Shown: piece by piece, positions 36,441-48,405 of the stretch
Layout: every line of letters starts with the position of its first letter
Position numbering within the stretch: position 1 is the first letter of the stretch
NCBI RefSeq assembly: GCF_033568475.1
Contig: NC_133122.1
Span: forward strand, 153,250,361 to 153,314,360
DNA: 64,000 bases
Direction of reading: 5' to 3'
From: Henckelia pumila
Taxonomy: Eukaryota; Streptophyta; Magnoliopsida; Lamiales; Gesneriaceae
Notes under the pieces: generated by a model
What the model saw: the letters and a program-made list of their open reading frames with translations, nothing else
Database searches by the model: none
Told to the model about the DNA's origin: nothing
Made by a program: the position numbers and the translations under genes

Positions 36441-36715
36441 GAATTGATTTTGGTACCTTTTAGTTCTTTTGGGTCCACAGTGTTAGAAAAGAGAGATACA
36501 AAATGGACTTCTTAGAGTTCTGTCTATCATAGCGACATCATCGACATTTTCCAAGAGTGCTCCCAGTAGTAGGTAGGGCTATGGCCTCTTTAAAAACCTA
36601 TTTTCTTGGACAGAGCAGCGTTCATCAGGAAGACCAGTTGCAAGTCAAGGCAGTTTAAACCGGTCTATGATGAACTCCCTTAGATCATGTTCTTATAATG
36701 TCGACTGATGAATTG

Positions 36716-38143
36716 TTAAGTACTCTTAGGCCTCCATTTCATATAGCTCTTTTGATCATATTGATATTTTAAAGATATACATTTATGTCTAGCATGACCT
36801 ATTTTACAGCAGTAAGAGCATGTAGGGGGTGATCTCATTTTAGCTTTAGCAATAAGGCTAGCAAAGTCTATAGATTTCTTACCATACCCTATTCCACCTT
36901 TATCAAAGCTACATTTCTGCATGTTTAGTAAATTATTCAATTTATTACTACTAACATTGAATTTATCAAATGATTTTTCTAAGTGAGCTATGTCATCCTT
37001 TAATCTTAGGTTTTCATGCTCCTTAGATTCTAATTCATTTTTGAGGTTCCTTTTTTTTTTCTTTCTATGTGATTTATCCATATCAAACATATGTTTACAT
37101 GCATGTAATAATTCATCATAGGAAGGTACCTCGTCATCGTCGTCGGAGACGATGTCATCACTCCTAGCAGTGGGGCAGATGTTAGCTTCCTCCTCGTCAT
37201 CATCGCTGTCGCTCCAAGTCGCTACTAGGGCTTTCTTCTTACCTTTGTCAACCTTCTTCTTGAGGGGGCACTCATTTGCAAAGTGGCCTTGTTGTTGACA
37301 GTTGTAGCATGTTACTTCCTTGTCCGTCTTTTTGACCTTCTTGAAGTTGTTTCCTCGCATAAATCTATTGAACATTCTTGCGAAGAGTGTCATATCATCA
37401 TCATCTTCTTCTTCCTTTTCTTGGCTGGATAAGGAAATCCCCTTTGCCTTGATCTTATCATCTTCGTTATTCATTCCCTTCCTTGTATATAATTCCAATT
37501 CATGGGTTTTTAGGGTCCCATGAAGTTGATCAAGATCATAGGAAGCGGTGTCGCCTTTGTTGGATTCAATGATGGTCGTTCTCTTGGCATCCCACTCCTT
37601 GGGTAAGGCGCGTAGAGCTCTCCTCCATACTTGCTTGGTTGGATATTTTTCTCCAAGTTGGGCTAGCTCATTGATGATTTGAGAGAGCCTCCGGAACATT
37701 GAATCTATATCTTCATTGGATTCCATCTCGAAGGTCTCATATTTGAGTTGTAATAGATCGATCTTTGTCTCCTTGACTTGGTTAGTTCCCTCGTTGCATA
37801 TCTCCAATTTGGCCCAAATATTTTTTATGGAGAATCACATCGAGATCCGGTTGTACTCATTCATATCTAGGGAACAATGTAAAATATTCATAGCTTTAGC
37901 ATTTTGAGAAATTAATTTCATATCCTCCTTTGAAAAGTCATCCATTCCCTTTGGAATGTTAACCCCTTCAACCTCTTTCATAGGTATATAGGGACCTTTC
38001 ACAGTTACTTTCCAAAGGTCATAATCTACGGATTGGATATATAGGGACATTCGATTTTTCCAATAGCCGTAGTTTATGCCGTTGAAAAGAGGAGGACGAT
38101 TGGTTGATTGCCCTTGAGCATAATCGCTCGCTAGATTTTCCAT
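36716..38143 (-). pseudogene. Copia gag with one nonsense mutation
   Basis: The frame begins MENLASDYAQGQSTNRPPLF, followed by NGINYGYWKNRMSLYIQS. It is broken by a single TGA after NRISM (about 37832) where family members usually have Cys, then continues FSIKNIWAKLEICNEG. It carries a UBN2/gag core (FRRLSQIINELAQLGEKYP), two CCHC knuckles (CYNCQQQGHFANECPLKKK and CSYCCKIGHARHKC), and a coiled acidic/basic region between them. The code is otherwise open for over 460 codons, so the element died recently. Confidence 0.87.
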
Positions 38144-38176
38144 AGAGCCTTTTTTGAAAATATTTTATAAAAAGGT

Positions 38177-38189
38177 GGCTCTGATACCA
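38177..38189 (-). other. Primer-binding site of the copia element
   Basis: TGGTATCAGAGCC on the - strand, two bases beyond the LTR end TCTAACA. It pairs with initiator tRNA-Met. Confidence 0.85.
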
Positions 38190-38191
38190 CT

Positions 38192-39282
38192 TGTTAGAAC
38201 CTAATGGGGGTATTTAGGTTCTATTGGCAACTTTAGCAATTTAAAACGATTATGCAAATACGCAAGCGAAAGACTTAAAACAATCAATAATAAATGCGGT
38301 AAATAAATGCGTAATGTAAATAAAGCAGTAAAAGAGATAAGATATGTTTATGGAAGTTTGACGATAAATCTTCTACGTCTCCCCTTCTTGGTTAAGATCG
38401 ATTAACCAAGGATCCACTAGCACTTCGAACGTCTTGGCCTTGATGAATCGAAGGATAGCCTTACAGCTCAACACGATCACCGCGTCGATACAACTCGATA
38501 CACTTGGAATTAAGGGCTCCAAGGTTAGCCACAACACCCGCACAATACACTCGACTTCACACACGAGTGTTTACAACAATCGAACAACCAACTCACAAAT
38601 GATCTTATACAAACAACCCTCGATTTTGAATATATCGCACAAATATCACTTGAACACTTGATGGAGAGGATATTGCTTGTAAAGAAGAGAGGAGATGAAT
38701 TGGTGTGCTTCAAATGGCTTGGAATGGCCTCTATTTATAGTTGTAACTTAGGCATCGATCGGAAATTCCGATCCCCCATCGGAGCTTCCGATCGGCACAT
38801 TAAATGTGTTTTCGGTCAAAAGTCTTCCGGACATGATCATCAGGCCGCCGTTGTAGATCGGAATTTTCGATCCATGATCGATGCTTCCGATCTCCTCAAC
38901 TTCGTTGCTTCCGTTCTCCTTCCGATCAATTAAAATATGCCTAGTAAATAGATCGGAGCTTCCGATTGTCCCTTAGCTTCCGAAGGTGCGTCTGATCCTG
39001 ATCGAAGGTTCCGATCGCCCATCGGAGCTTCCGATCCCGTAGCAGTATAATTCTTCAAAATTTGTTTATGAACTTGAATACAACTTTTTTTCAATATGAT
39101 CTTTGATAGATTGAGCATCAATTCAACTTGAAAATTTTAACTCTGTAGTATGCTCACTGTAAATATTAGTAACGTTTTTAACCTAGTTTTGTTAATCATC
39201 AAAACATAGAGAAATGAGACTTGTTAATATATTAAAACATTAATCTCACAATTCGAGATTCATATGCGTTTAAGGCGTAACA
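38192..39282 (-). repeat. LTR of the copia element with palindromic U3
   Basis: Bounded by TGTTAGAACC and GGCGTAACA (inverted TGTTA/TAACA), 1091 bp. The right limit is inferred. It carries GTTTTGATGATTAACAAAAC near its - strand start, a common feature of this LTR class. Between 38754 and 39030 it contains at least eight copies of the GATCGGAGCTTCCGATC type. Confidence 0.7.
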
Positions 39283-39514
39283 GTTATATATATATAATAT
39301 AAAATAATTTAATATAATAATAATGTTGTTTCGTTTTATCATTTTCTTATAATTTTAAAAAATTAAACTAAATCATATATTATTGAGTAATTTTAAAAAT
39401 ATTATAACATTAAATATTGTTAAAAAAATTCAAAGAATAGATTTATATAAATTAAATATAAAATAGTTTTTATTTAAGTTAAACATTTATCATAAAATTT
39501 TAAAATTATTTTCG

Positions 39515-39545
<31 letters not shown>

Positions 39546-39744
39546 GTTACATCATGTTCATATTATTATACTTTTTTTTGTAATTTTGACAATAAAAAGA
39601 TCTTATAAACTCAAACATATCAACATCTTTAAGTTGTTTAAAATAAGTTCATCCAAACACTTTAACAACTTATTTTTAAAATAAGACCTAACAACTTATA
39701 AGCTCTTAAAACATCTTATAAGCTACTACAACTTATAAGTTGTT
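39283..39744. other. AT-rich spacer
   Basis: No gene. (TA)n microsatellite at 39518-39541. Repeated AACTTATAAG-like words at 39660-39740. Confidence 0.45.
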
Positions 39745-40700
39745 GATACCCATGGGAGGAAATCACCTCATCTCATAGATGACCTTAAGATAACAGATCG
39801 ATTCCTAACTAGCCAGAACCATCTGGGGTCATCTTGGGAGCTCGGCCAAGCTCTCTCGCCGTAATGCCCAGCTCGGGTCGAGAGCTCGGGAGCTCGGCCA
39901 AGCTCTCTCATCATAATGCCCAGCTCGGGTCGGGAGCCTAGCTCAGCTCGGGTCGGGAACTCGGGAGCTCGGAAGCTCGGCCAAGCTCTCTCATCATAAT
40001 GCCTAGCTCAGGAGTTCAGCTCGGGAGCTCGGGAGTTCAGCTCGGCCCCGATGTCAGTAGGGGGTTAGCTTAGTAAAGGGGTTGAACAACCTTGGGAGAG
40101 TGGCAATATAGAGTCTTATGGATGGTAGTTCAGCTTAGATCAATTATTATTACTTCCTTTGTCAGACAATATTCGGGCGAGATCTCAGCCTAGATATTCG
40201 GGATCATGATCCCGGAATTCTCGGGTTCTTGATAAGGAAGGAAGGAGTTAAATACGGAGCTCTTTCCTATAAATACCAGGTTCACTTTCATTATTTGCAT
40301 CCTAATTTTCACTCGTGTACACACACCACTCTCTATATTTCGCTATCCTAGCATCTTACTTGAGCGTTGGAGGAGATACGCCAGAACACCTTCCGGCCCC
40401 CCTTTATCACTCTTGTTCATGGTTTCAGGTCAGCAACAACTCATCTTCTGTTGGAGGAATTTCATCATTTCATCTGTTGGAGGAATTTCATCAGTTCATC
40501 CAAGGAGATCACTTTATTGAAGTATATCAGCTGTTTTTAATAAGATTAGTCAAACACCATCTATGCAGTTATTCAGAAAATATACCTTCTCATAAATTGC
40601 ATCAAGGTTTAGAAGATCTCTGTTTGTTGTGTTCATGGGATCTCTCCAGTTCATATCTCAAAATTCAATATCAATGACTGCAAGTTAGAAATTCGTTCCT
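39745..40700 (+). repeat. LTR-like sequence with AGCTCGG repeat cluster and TATA box
   Basis: From TGATACCCATGGGAGGAAAT onward: dense repeats of GGGAGCTCGGCCAAGCTCTC (39833-40050), then GGGATCATGATCCCGGAATTC, TATAAATA at 40267-40274, a leader and GCGTTGGAGGAGATACGCC. The order palindrome cluster, TATA, leader is that of a plant gypsy LTR (Tat/Ogre- or Athila-like text). I could not fix the end or find a primer-binding site, so it may be a decayed solo LTR. A short direct repeat CTGTTGGAGGAATTTCATCA lies at about 40449 and 40478. Confidence 0.5.
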
Positions 40701-40904
40701 ATTTATTTTTTCGCATCTCTATCTTTACGTGTTATGTTTTGCGTAGATAGATCAAATTTAGTTTTCAATATGTTAATTTCTTTCTCTTGAGCAGAATAAA
40801 ATGCAGCATTTGAAGATTTATTTTGATTAATAACCGAGCCTAACAAATTTCGATGCGATTCTTAGTGTGATATGAATTATGATTGCAAAGGCTTGGCTAG
40901 CTGT

Positions 40905-41446
40905 CAGTGTTCTAAAAGGAGATACTTAAGACCGTCTAGGCAACGCCTAGGCGCTAGGCGGTTGTCCACGGCCTCGAATTGTAAACATTTGAAGCTTCTG
41001 GGAGTTATTACATTAATTGACCGTCTAGATCACCACCTAATCTCCACTTAAACGCCTCAAAATCCGCCTAGATTAACATATATGTAAATTTTTTATTTTA
41101 CTTTTTTTAAAAAAATATTATTTGACATATTTGTCCATCAATTTGTAGCGGATGAAGGAGAGAAATATGTCATGTATTTCAAGTTTGAATTTGATAAAGA
41201 GGAATTATTGGAGAAATATTAAGATGAACAAGAATAATTAGATATTTAGACTAAAAAAACACCACTTAGGCAGATGGATTCGATAATGACGAATTATTGG
41301 AAAAGTATTAAGATGAACCGGACTAGAATAATCAAATATTTAGCCTAAAAAAAATCGCCTAGGCCCAGCCTAGGCGGTCGCCTAAGCGTCTAGGCGCTAG
41401 ATGGTGGGTGACCGCCTACCATCGCCCAACGCTTTTTAAAACATTG
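40905..41446. repeat. hAT-derived MITE (CGCCTAGGCG type)
   Basis: Ends CAGTGTTCTAAAAGG and CTTTTTAAAACATTG are inverted repeats. The flanking 8-mers CTAGCTGT (40897-40904) and CTAGCAAT (41447-41454) are a partly decayed target duplication. Subterminal GCCTAGGCGCTAGGCGG and its inverse are characteristic. The interior contains an imperfect ~100-bp duplication (GATGAACAAGAATAATTAG / GATGAACCGGACTAGAATAA). Confidence 0.8.
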
Positions 41447-41454
41447 CTAGCAAT

Positions 41455-41917
41455 AGGAAGAGGACTTTTCATTAAATCTGACTCCTAATGTGGACATGAC
41501 TGTCATTTGTAAATATAAATAGGATTGGGTAGTTAGTTATAAATAGATTGTTGGAGAAAATGAAAGAAGCTTTCTTTCCCAAATTATTTTCCCTCGTCTT
41601 TCTACGTGCTGTTATATTTTCAACATAGTATTTGAGTCCAGACTCATCGTTATGTGTTGAACTGATCATAATTAGACCACTTGTAGTTAAACCGCTCGCT
41701 AATATCTTTACGCCTCAGATGTTTGGGGTGTGTTAAAATATGTCTCACATCGGTTGGATAGAATTTCGGGAGTTCCTTATGATATAGACAAGGACAATCA
41801 TTCTCCCTTATGCTAACTTTGAGATTGAGTCAGGTACAAGTCCAAATTTTAACAAACTAATGTACAGAAGGTATATGTTTTTGATAATTTACCATATTTC
41901 TAACTTTCAACTTACCG

Positions 41918-41957
<40 letters not shown>

Positions 41958-43189
41958 CTGATAAATAGTGTAAATTGCTATAAATAAGAATATAAAGTGA
42001 TTGTAAATTTAATAATAAACATAGGGGTGACAGCGAATGGATTTGCTTTATGACGCTTCAGCATGTGAAAACGCTTAAAATAATTAGGAACATGCGTTCA
42101 AAAAAGTTTTAGGTAAGATTTTAATGTATAGTTAAACCAAGTATGATCGTAATTTTTTAATACTATATATATCACAAAACTTTTTATGATATCATCTCAA
42201 GTATAGATTTGTTAGACAGATCTCCGATTGATCCATGAAAAAGTGTTTTTTTACTGCAATTACAGATCGAGTTAACCCGGGTCACATGATCGCTAAAAAT
42301 ATATTTATTAAAAATTCTAAATAATTTTATTTAAGTTCGTTTTTAAAAAACATAAATTTGAATTCTAAAATATACATATCAATTTTTTTTTAAGTATACA
42401 TTAATTGTTTATTATCATGTTGTTAATCCTATGGCACACAGGAAAAATAGTCCCGATGTTTGTCTAAACATCTCATATAAATGCATTGAGAGTTTTTTCT
42501 CTGGGTGTGTCATAAAATCACTCATGTTGATCAAAGATATATTTTGTAACCCGAAGGTTCTAAAACCAGTTGGATATTTGGTGTATAAATCAGCGAATCA
42601 TAAAACTTACGTGAAATAATTTTACTGATTAATTTTATGATATGAATATCATATTCGCACTCAACTACTCAAAAAATATTACTTAATTTTTATGCTAAAA
42701 TTATTATTTTTTATTATAAATATATATGAGTCGAGTCGACTTCTCTGGAATATAGATTCGTGAAATCAACTCATATGAGATCTAATTGAGGATCTAATAG
42801 ATGATCAATTTTCAAAAAGGAAAAAAAACGAAAAAAGAATATATTAATAAATATTAATTAGTACGACCAAACAAGATAAGAAAGCCCTCCCTACATGCAA
42901 CTTTGTTAGAAAGAATTATATAAAATATAATATGAAGCAATATATATAAAATAACACCTCTAAAAATATTATCACTTGTATATGATAGATTCAGGAAGTG
43001 GTTGCTTATTCCTTCTTGCAGAACAAGCCAAGAAGTAAGCAAAATTTCATTCTTATAAAATATGTATGTGTTACTTTAATTTTAACTGAGATCTCTTCTG
43101 ATTAAATTAATGCCTGTGGTAATTTTATGATAGCTAGGGAACCTCCCCAAACCATTATCAACTTCGAATTAATTAATTAATATAAAAAA
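41455..43189. other. AT-rich intergenic DNA with MITE relics
   Basis: (TA)n microsatellite at 41919-41955. Two decayed GTCTCAC-family copies at about 42185-42300 (GATCCATGAAAAAGTG) and 42690-42790 (GAGTCGAGTCGACTTCTC). No gene found. Confidence 0.45.
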
Positions 43190-43331
43190 AAGGGTAATTT
43201 GCATTCTTCCCTACATTTTTTTTCCCTTTTTCACTTCCCTCCCATAATATATTTATAATTTTTACATTTATAAGGGATATATATAAATGTCAAATGCTTA
43301 AAGTGTAAGGGAGTGAATGCAAATTATCCTT
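43190..43331. repeat. Foldback MITE, GGGTAATTTGCATTC type
   Basis: Left end AAGGGTAATTTGCATTCTTC; right end GAATGCAAATTATCCTT, its near inverse. 142 bp, AT-rich interior, about 0.6 kb upstream of the peroxidase start. Superfamily not determined. Confidence 0.7.
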
Positions 43332-43896
43332 AAAAAATGATTATCCATGCATTTCTCTCAATTGATTACGTGTATATATTCATGTTAATCATCTGTAAGA
43401 AAAATTAGTATTCAAACGAATGCACCCATAAACGAATAATCAGAATATAATTAACTTTTAAAAAGGTAATCAAGCATGATTAAGTGCACTACGGAGTTCA
43501 TGTATTTGTCACATATCCCCTAACATATATATCAAATTAATTTTGTCATGTTTGTTTGTTTTTTTGGTGTGGTAGTCCTTATTTTTTAAATTTAGCAATT
43601 TTATTCTATTGTTTATTAGGAGGGATTGCACACATATAAGAGTCGTGTTGGTGTCAAATGAACGTTATGTTAGAACCACATCAACATCACGTTGAAGAAA
43701 TGACCAAAATCGCAAAAATACAAAAATAACTTATTAAAGCTAAAAATATTGATAATATAGATAATCAAAATCATCGTAACGAACCAAAATTCTAATTTGA
43801 TTTTTGAAACCAAAATTCATATATTTGAGTAAAAAATAAAAAAAGTTATAGTAAGTAGAGATCTGAAACATGAATTTTTAAGTCATGTAAACCACC
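43332..43896. other. Upstream region of the peroxidase gene
   Basis: AT-rich, no gene. It holds the putative promoter. Confidence 0.4.
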
Positions 43897-43903
43897 TATA
43901 AAT
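43897..43903 (+). promoter_or_regulatory. TATA box of the peroxidase gene
   Basis: TATAAAT, 69 bp before the ATG, implying a short leader of about 40 nt. Confidence 0.55.
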
Positions 43904-43965
43904 TCAACACGAAGCTTTGCTATATGCATGTGATAAACAAACGTGGGGGAAAGTAAATTAGCAAA

Positions 43966-46800
43966 ATGAAGAGCCAAAAACCATTAATTTGCCATCCCCT
44001 TTTTCCTTTCCTTCTGCTACACCAAATATTTGGTGTCGCTGCTTCGCATGCTCAACCAACTCCGCTTAGTACCAATTTTTACAGAAACATATGCCCGAAC
44101 GTGGAATCTTTGGTCCGGGCCGCAGTCGAGACAAAGTTCAGGCAGACGTTCGTGACCGCTCCCGCCACGCTCCGCCTCTTTTTCCACGACTGCTTTGTTC
44201 GGGTTTGTGCATCATAAAAATCTCGAGCCACTTCATATATAACAATATTTTTTATATATATATAGTCATAAAACTTTGGTATATTAATAAATAAATAAAA
44301 AAAATCAATGTGGCATGCATGAATGCGTCAGGGTTGTGATGGGTCCATTCTTCTGGCATCACCCAACGGCAAGGCGGAGAAGGATCACCCCGACAACCTT
44401 TCGTTAGCCGGAGACGGATTCGACACCATCATCAAAGCTAAATTAGCTGTGGATAGTATTGCTCAGTGCAGAAATAAAGTTTCGTGCGCAGATATACTAG
44501 CATTGGCCGCAAGGGATGCCGTAAATTTGGTATTTTATATTTCTTCACTACATTGTTAATTTAGTTTCAACAAACCAATATTGCACGCACCGCTCTGAAA
44601 TTTCAAAATTTCTCATGAATCTTTTTTTTAATTAACTCTTGATGTTTTCAATCTTGAACACATGCACTCTTGAAATCACGTACGTACGGACAAAATATTT
44701 GTGTATGCTCAAAATTTCAAAACATAAGAAAGACGTGATATACAGATTTTTTTTATGAGAGGTTTTCAGTGATGAATATCCTAGTATATACACAATTAAC
44801 ACAGCTTAAAACTAATGAAGTGGTTTGTATGGTATATATGATTAGGCTGGAGGACCATTTTATGGAGTGGAATTAGGGAGAAGAGATGGAGGAATTTCTA
44901 CAATGGGCAGCGTACAGAGAAAGATTCCAGGGCCAGGCTTTAGTTTAAACCACCTCACATCCATGTTTTCCAGACATAACCTCCACCTCACTGATTTGAT
45001 TGCATTATCAGGTGTGACAATTTTTTTTTTTAAAAAAATTCTGCTGTGACAATTTATCTCATTATACTTTGATCCATTTTCCCATGAATTTATATATATA
45101 TTGAGAAAACAGTTTTATTAGATTTTGATCTTAATGCTGTAGGTTTAATTTGTTTCTTTTTTTTACTCCTATTTGATATAATGGATACTCAAAATTATTG
45201 ATTTAAAAAGATGTAGGTCCTATGTGAGAAAATCTGGGCATTTGCTCGACATAAAGTTTTTTAAATTATCTAATTTTAGCTATAGATTTTTTATTTTATG
45301 GTAAAAATATACAATATTATATTTTGTTTACTAATAATATCATTTAATTTTTTTCCCTTATAGAAATTTTTAATTGGTATAATTTTACCCATAATTTTTT
45401 ATCTTATAGAACAAATTAGAAAATATTATATTTTGTTCATTAAAACATATTATTTTAAGTTTTTACACACGACTACCAATTTTTAAATTGATATAATAAT
45501 ATCTATATTATTGTATCATTTTGATGTCAAACATCCAAACATAATTCGCAAAAGAAAAAGAAATCTGAAAATAATAAAAATATTATATTTTATTTAGGTG
45601 AGAGTATTGATTAAAGGAGTGTTTGCAAAAGATTATATTTTTATAGAAGTGATTAAGGCCCCGTTTGGATTTGGTAGACATTTTTTAAAAAAAGCACTTT
45701 TTTAAGCTATAATTTTTTGCTTTTGAAAAAGCTCTAATTAAATGAAAAGCACTTAAAAAATGCTTATTTGGTCTGGCTTTTGAAACCAAACGGGGCCTAA
45801 ATTTATAGATTATAAAAAAGTTAAGAAAAATCAAAAGTTGGTAGTGTTTGAAAACAAATGTGAAAATCTAAAAATCAAAGTTGGGCAGTGTTTGATAAAT
45901 AAGTGATTAGAGTGATTTTAACATTGATCTTTTTATTAGAATCACTTTTGGATCACTGTATGACTAACTTTTGGATTTCAATTAAATTAAGTCTAAGTTA
46001 ACACATAATTTGGGTTTAAGAAACACACATGAAAAGTGATTTTTTAAGCCAAAATCTAACAATAACTTTTTTTTAGTGATCGCAAACACTCTCTAAGTTT
46101 TTGACAACTTGATTCCTAATTTTTGGTTGCGTCCGAGGTGGCGCCGGATATTAATATATTATTGATATGACATGAGAAATTGTCCAAATGACAACAAATA
46201 TTATTGGTATGTATAAAAAAAAAACTTAAAACCAAAAATGTGAAACATTTTGATGAATTAGACCATGAAACCGAAAACAGGACAAGTTGGAGTATTAAAT
46301 TGACTATTGTCATACAGATACTTCGCAATCCAAGTTTTAAAACATATGCAATATATATTCCCTAAATCAAGAAATGCCCGTTATATACAATAGGTGCACA
46401 CACCATCGGATTCTCTCATTGTGGTCGGTTTTCCCACCGGATATACAACTTCAGCCGCAGCAGCAGCATCGACCCGACCCTCAACACGGCCTATGCAATG
46501 CAACTAAGGGAAATGTGCCCAAGAAATGTCGATCCAAGAATCGCTATCAACATGGATCCCGCGACTTTTAATACCTTCGACAATGCTTATTACAGGAACC
46601 TTATTGAAGGGAAGGGATTGTTCACATCCGATCAAGAACTCTTCACCGATTCTCGTTCGAGGGCCACTGTTAATCTGTTTGCATCAAATAGTGCTGCTTT
46701 TGGTGATGCATTTGCGCTGGCCATGATTAAGCTGGGAAGAATAGGAGTCTTGACAGGGAACAAGGGTGAAATTAGAATTGATTGCAGCAAGCCTAATTAA
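43966..46800 (+). CDS. Class III secretory peroxidase
   Basis: Haem peroxidase of the secretory pathway that oxidises phenolics with H2O2 in the cell wall. Exons 43966-44202, 44332-44529, 44846-45011 and 46394-46800 join in frame to 336 codons (335 aa), with the four-exon layout classical for the family. An N-terminal signal peptide ([18 protein letters not shown]) probably ends near residue 29. Distal haem site [19 protein letters not shown] with Arg70 and His74; proximal site [14 protein letters not shown] with His203. [26 protein letters not shown] and a terminal [11 protein letters not shown] are also present. The pattern is closest, from memory, to Arabidopsis PRX16/PRX45. Intron 3 (45012-46393, 1.4 kb) carries two nested MITEs. 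The start has a usable context (AGCAAAATGA). All catalytic residues are present, so it should be active. Confidence 0.95.
45617..46091. repeat. MITE in peroxidase intron 3, split by another MITE
   Basis: GAGTGTTTGC at the left and GCAAACACTC at the right are exact inverses, and both lead into AGTGATT-like sequence. The interior repeats TTAGAGTGATTTTAAC-like words. No target duplication is clear. The Tourist-like element at 45657 is inserted within it. Confidence 0.6.
45657..45796. repeat. Tourist-like (PIF/Harbinger) MITE
   Basis: 140 bp bounded by GGCCCCGTTTGG and CCAAACGGGGCC (perfect 12-bp inverted repeat), with target duplication TAA at 45654-45656 and 45797-45799. It lies inside the larger MITE, inside peroxidase intron 3. 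Confidence 0.88.
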
Positions 46801-48405
46801 TATTGATAATTATCTCTATTGTCATTTTTTTTTTATCATCAAGCACAACAATTGAAACATCATATCCCAACAGCTCAATTATTCGAAAAAATTTAAGTTG
46901 TACCGCTCACATGCATTGGATATAATTTTTTTAGATATATGTATAACAACAATTGATTGGATTAATTTTAGTATTTCAAAGGAGGGGTTGTGTCACATAG
47001 AGATTATAAGAAGGTCGGTCAGCTGACCTCCCTTAAATTTTGATGTGAAAAATATCAGAGTTTTTTTTTTAATTGTACACATAATAAAATAATAAAATAT
47101 CATCTAAACCTCTTCTCTATAACAAATGGCACACATTTGAAGAGTGAAAATATATTGCATTTCAACCTTATTATTATAATTCATTTATGTTATCATTTGT
47201 CGATACTTCAACCAAAGTCTTCATCAATTAATCGAATAAAAGATGAATATTTGAATGATATTTTAATTATTTATACTTATATTGATATATTTTGTAATTT
47301 GTCAAATGTTGTTATTATTAAATTATTTTCAGAAAATCTGAAGTCATGCGAGATATTGGTAAGTTAATTAAAAATGATATGAACAAATATTATTTACATT
47401 TCGTTATTATATTTTAATTCTTGATATGAATTACACATACACATATACATAGATATATTAGTGATATCTAGCTCTCTGCCCTCGCTCAACAAAATTCTTA
47501 GATTCGTCCTTGTCCATGGACGGGCCGGAGAGAAGCGTGTGAGTCGCACGTACGTGGTCCTCTATTGAATATGTGTGGTCCCCTCACTTCTTCCTATAAA
47601 TACGGGGTTTGTAGGTTTGCTCATTTCATTTGCATTTAAGTCAATGATAATGGACTTGCTTAAAATGGTCTCGGTAGTCGGTAGTATATATGGTCGAGTA
47701 GTCTTGTCTTAAATGATCATGTCATTATTGTCATATATCTACTTGCTGTTATTAGACCGGATTTACATCGTTTTCCAACCGTATTCATTTGGTTTAGGTT
47801 GTGTTGTAATGATACTGGATTGATTTACCCGATCTGGAATATAATCCAATTTCAAACCGAAACCCAATTAGGCAGGCGGGATTAGAACTTAATTGGAACA
47901 ATTTTTTTTTAATAAAGAAGTTGTATATGAAAAAAAGAAGAAGAAATCAATATGAATATATATGCAACTGAATTGGATTCAACCAAACCAAACTAAAATG
48001 ATTCCGAATCCACTTTCAATCAACTCAATCCGATTCAAACATTAATTAAAGATTATTCAATTTAATCCGGAATTGATTACTAACGTATTTTTCATTTTTA
48101 GAGATTGAATATACTACGTAAACCAATAATTCCAGCTTAGATTAGACGGATTCAGACCGTTTCTGAATTAATCCCATCTAATAAGCATCCCTACTTGGTG
48201 TATTGGTACGTTGCTTGCCTAGTGGAAGTTTTCCTTTTATCTACTAACCTAGATATATCAATCCCCCAAAATATTACATAGAATTTAACCAAAAATGGTG
48301 TAGGGCTTGCTACAAATAGCAGCACTATACATTCATATATGTATCACACATTTATTTATGTATATATATAGAGATATAGATATATATAGACATAATATTT
48401 ACATG
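46801..48405. other. Intergenic region between peroxidase and kinase 3' ends
   Basis: The two genes converge here. Contents: a perfect palindrome GGTCAGCTGACC at about 47017; a TATAAATA box at 47595-47602 with no frame after it; and 47760-48195 with degenerate repeats ending TAATAAGCATCCCTAC, probably an old hAT MITE. No gene seen. Confidence 0.45.
47595..47602 (+). promoter_or_regulatory. Orphan TATA box in GC-richer DNA
   Basis: TATAAATA preceded by a locally GC-rich stretch (GACGGGCCGGAGAGAAGC) and followed by CGGGGTTTGTAGG. No open frame follows within 700 bp. It may serve an LTR relic or a non-coding transcript. Confidence 0.35.

Larger units (their letters stand above)
35553..39282 (-). 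mobile_element. Truncated Ty1/copia element (LTR, gag, protease, part of integrase)
   Basis: On the - strand: 5' LTR 39282-38192, a primer-binding site TGGTATCAGAGCC (38189-38177), gag, protease and the N-terminal half of integrase, then an abrupt end at 35553 against a gypsy LTR. Reverse transcriptase, RNase H and the 3' LTR are missing. The long LTR, two zinc knuckles and large gag suggest the SIRE/Maximus group (tentative). Confidence 0.85.

Noticed and set aside
36199..36447. + strand frame within the copia element
   Set aside because: Antisense to the protease/integrase code.
40315..40677. 120-codon frame after the AGCTCGG cluster
   Set aside because: Lies in the leader of an LTR-like sequence; low-complexity composition and no recognised motif.
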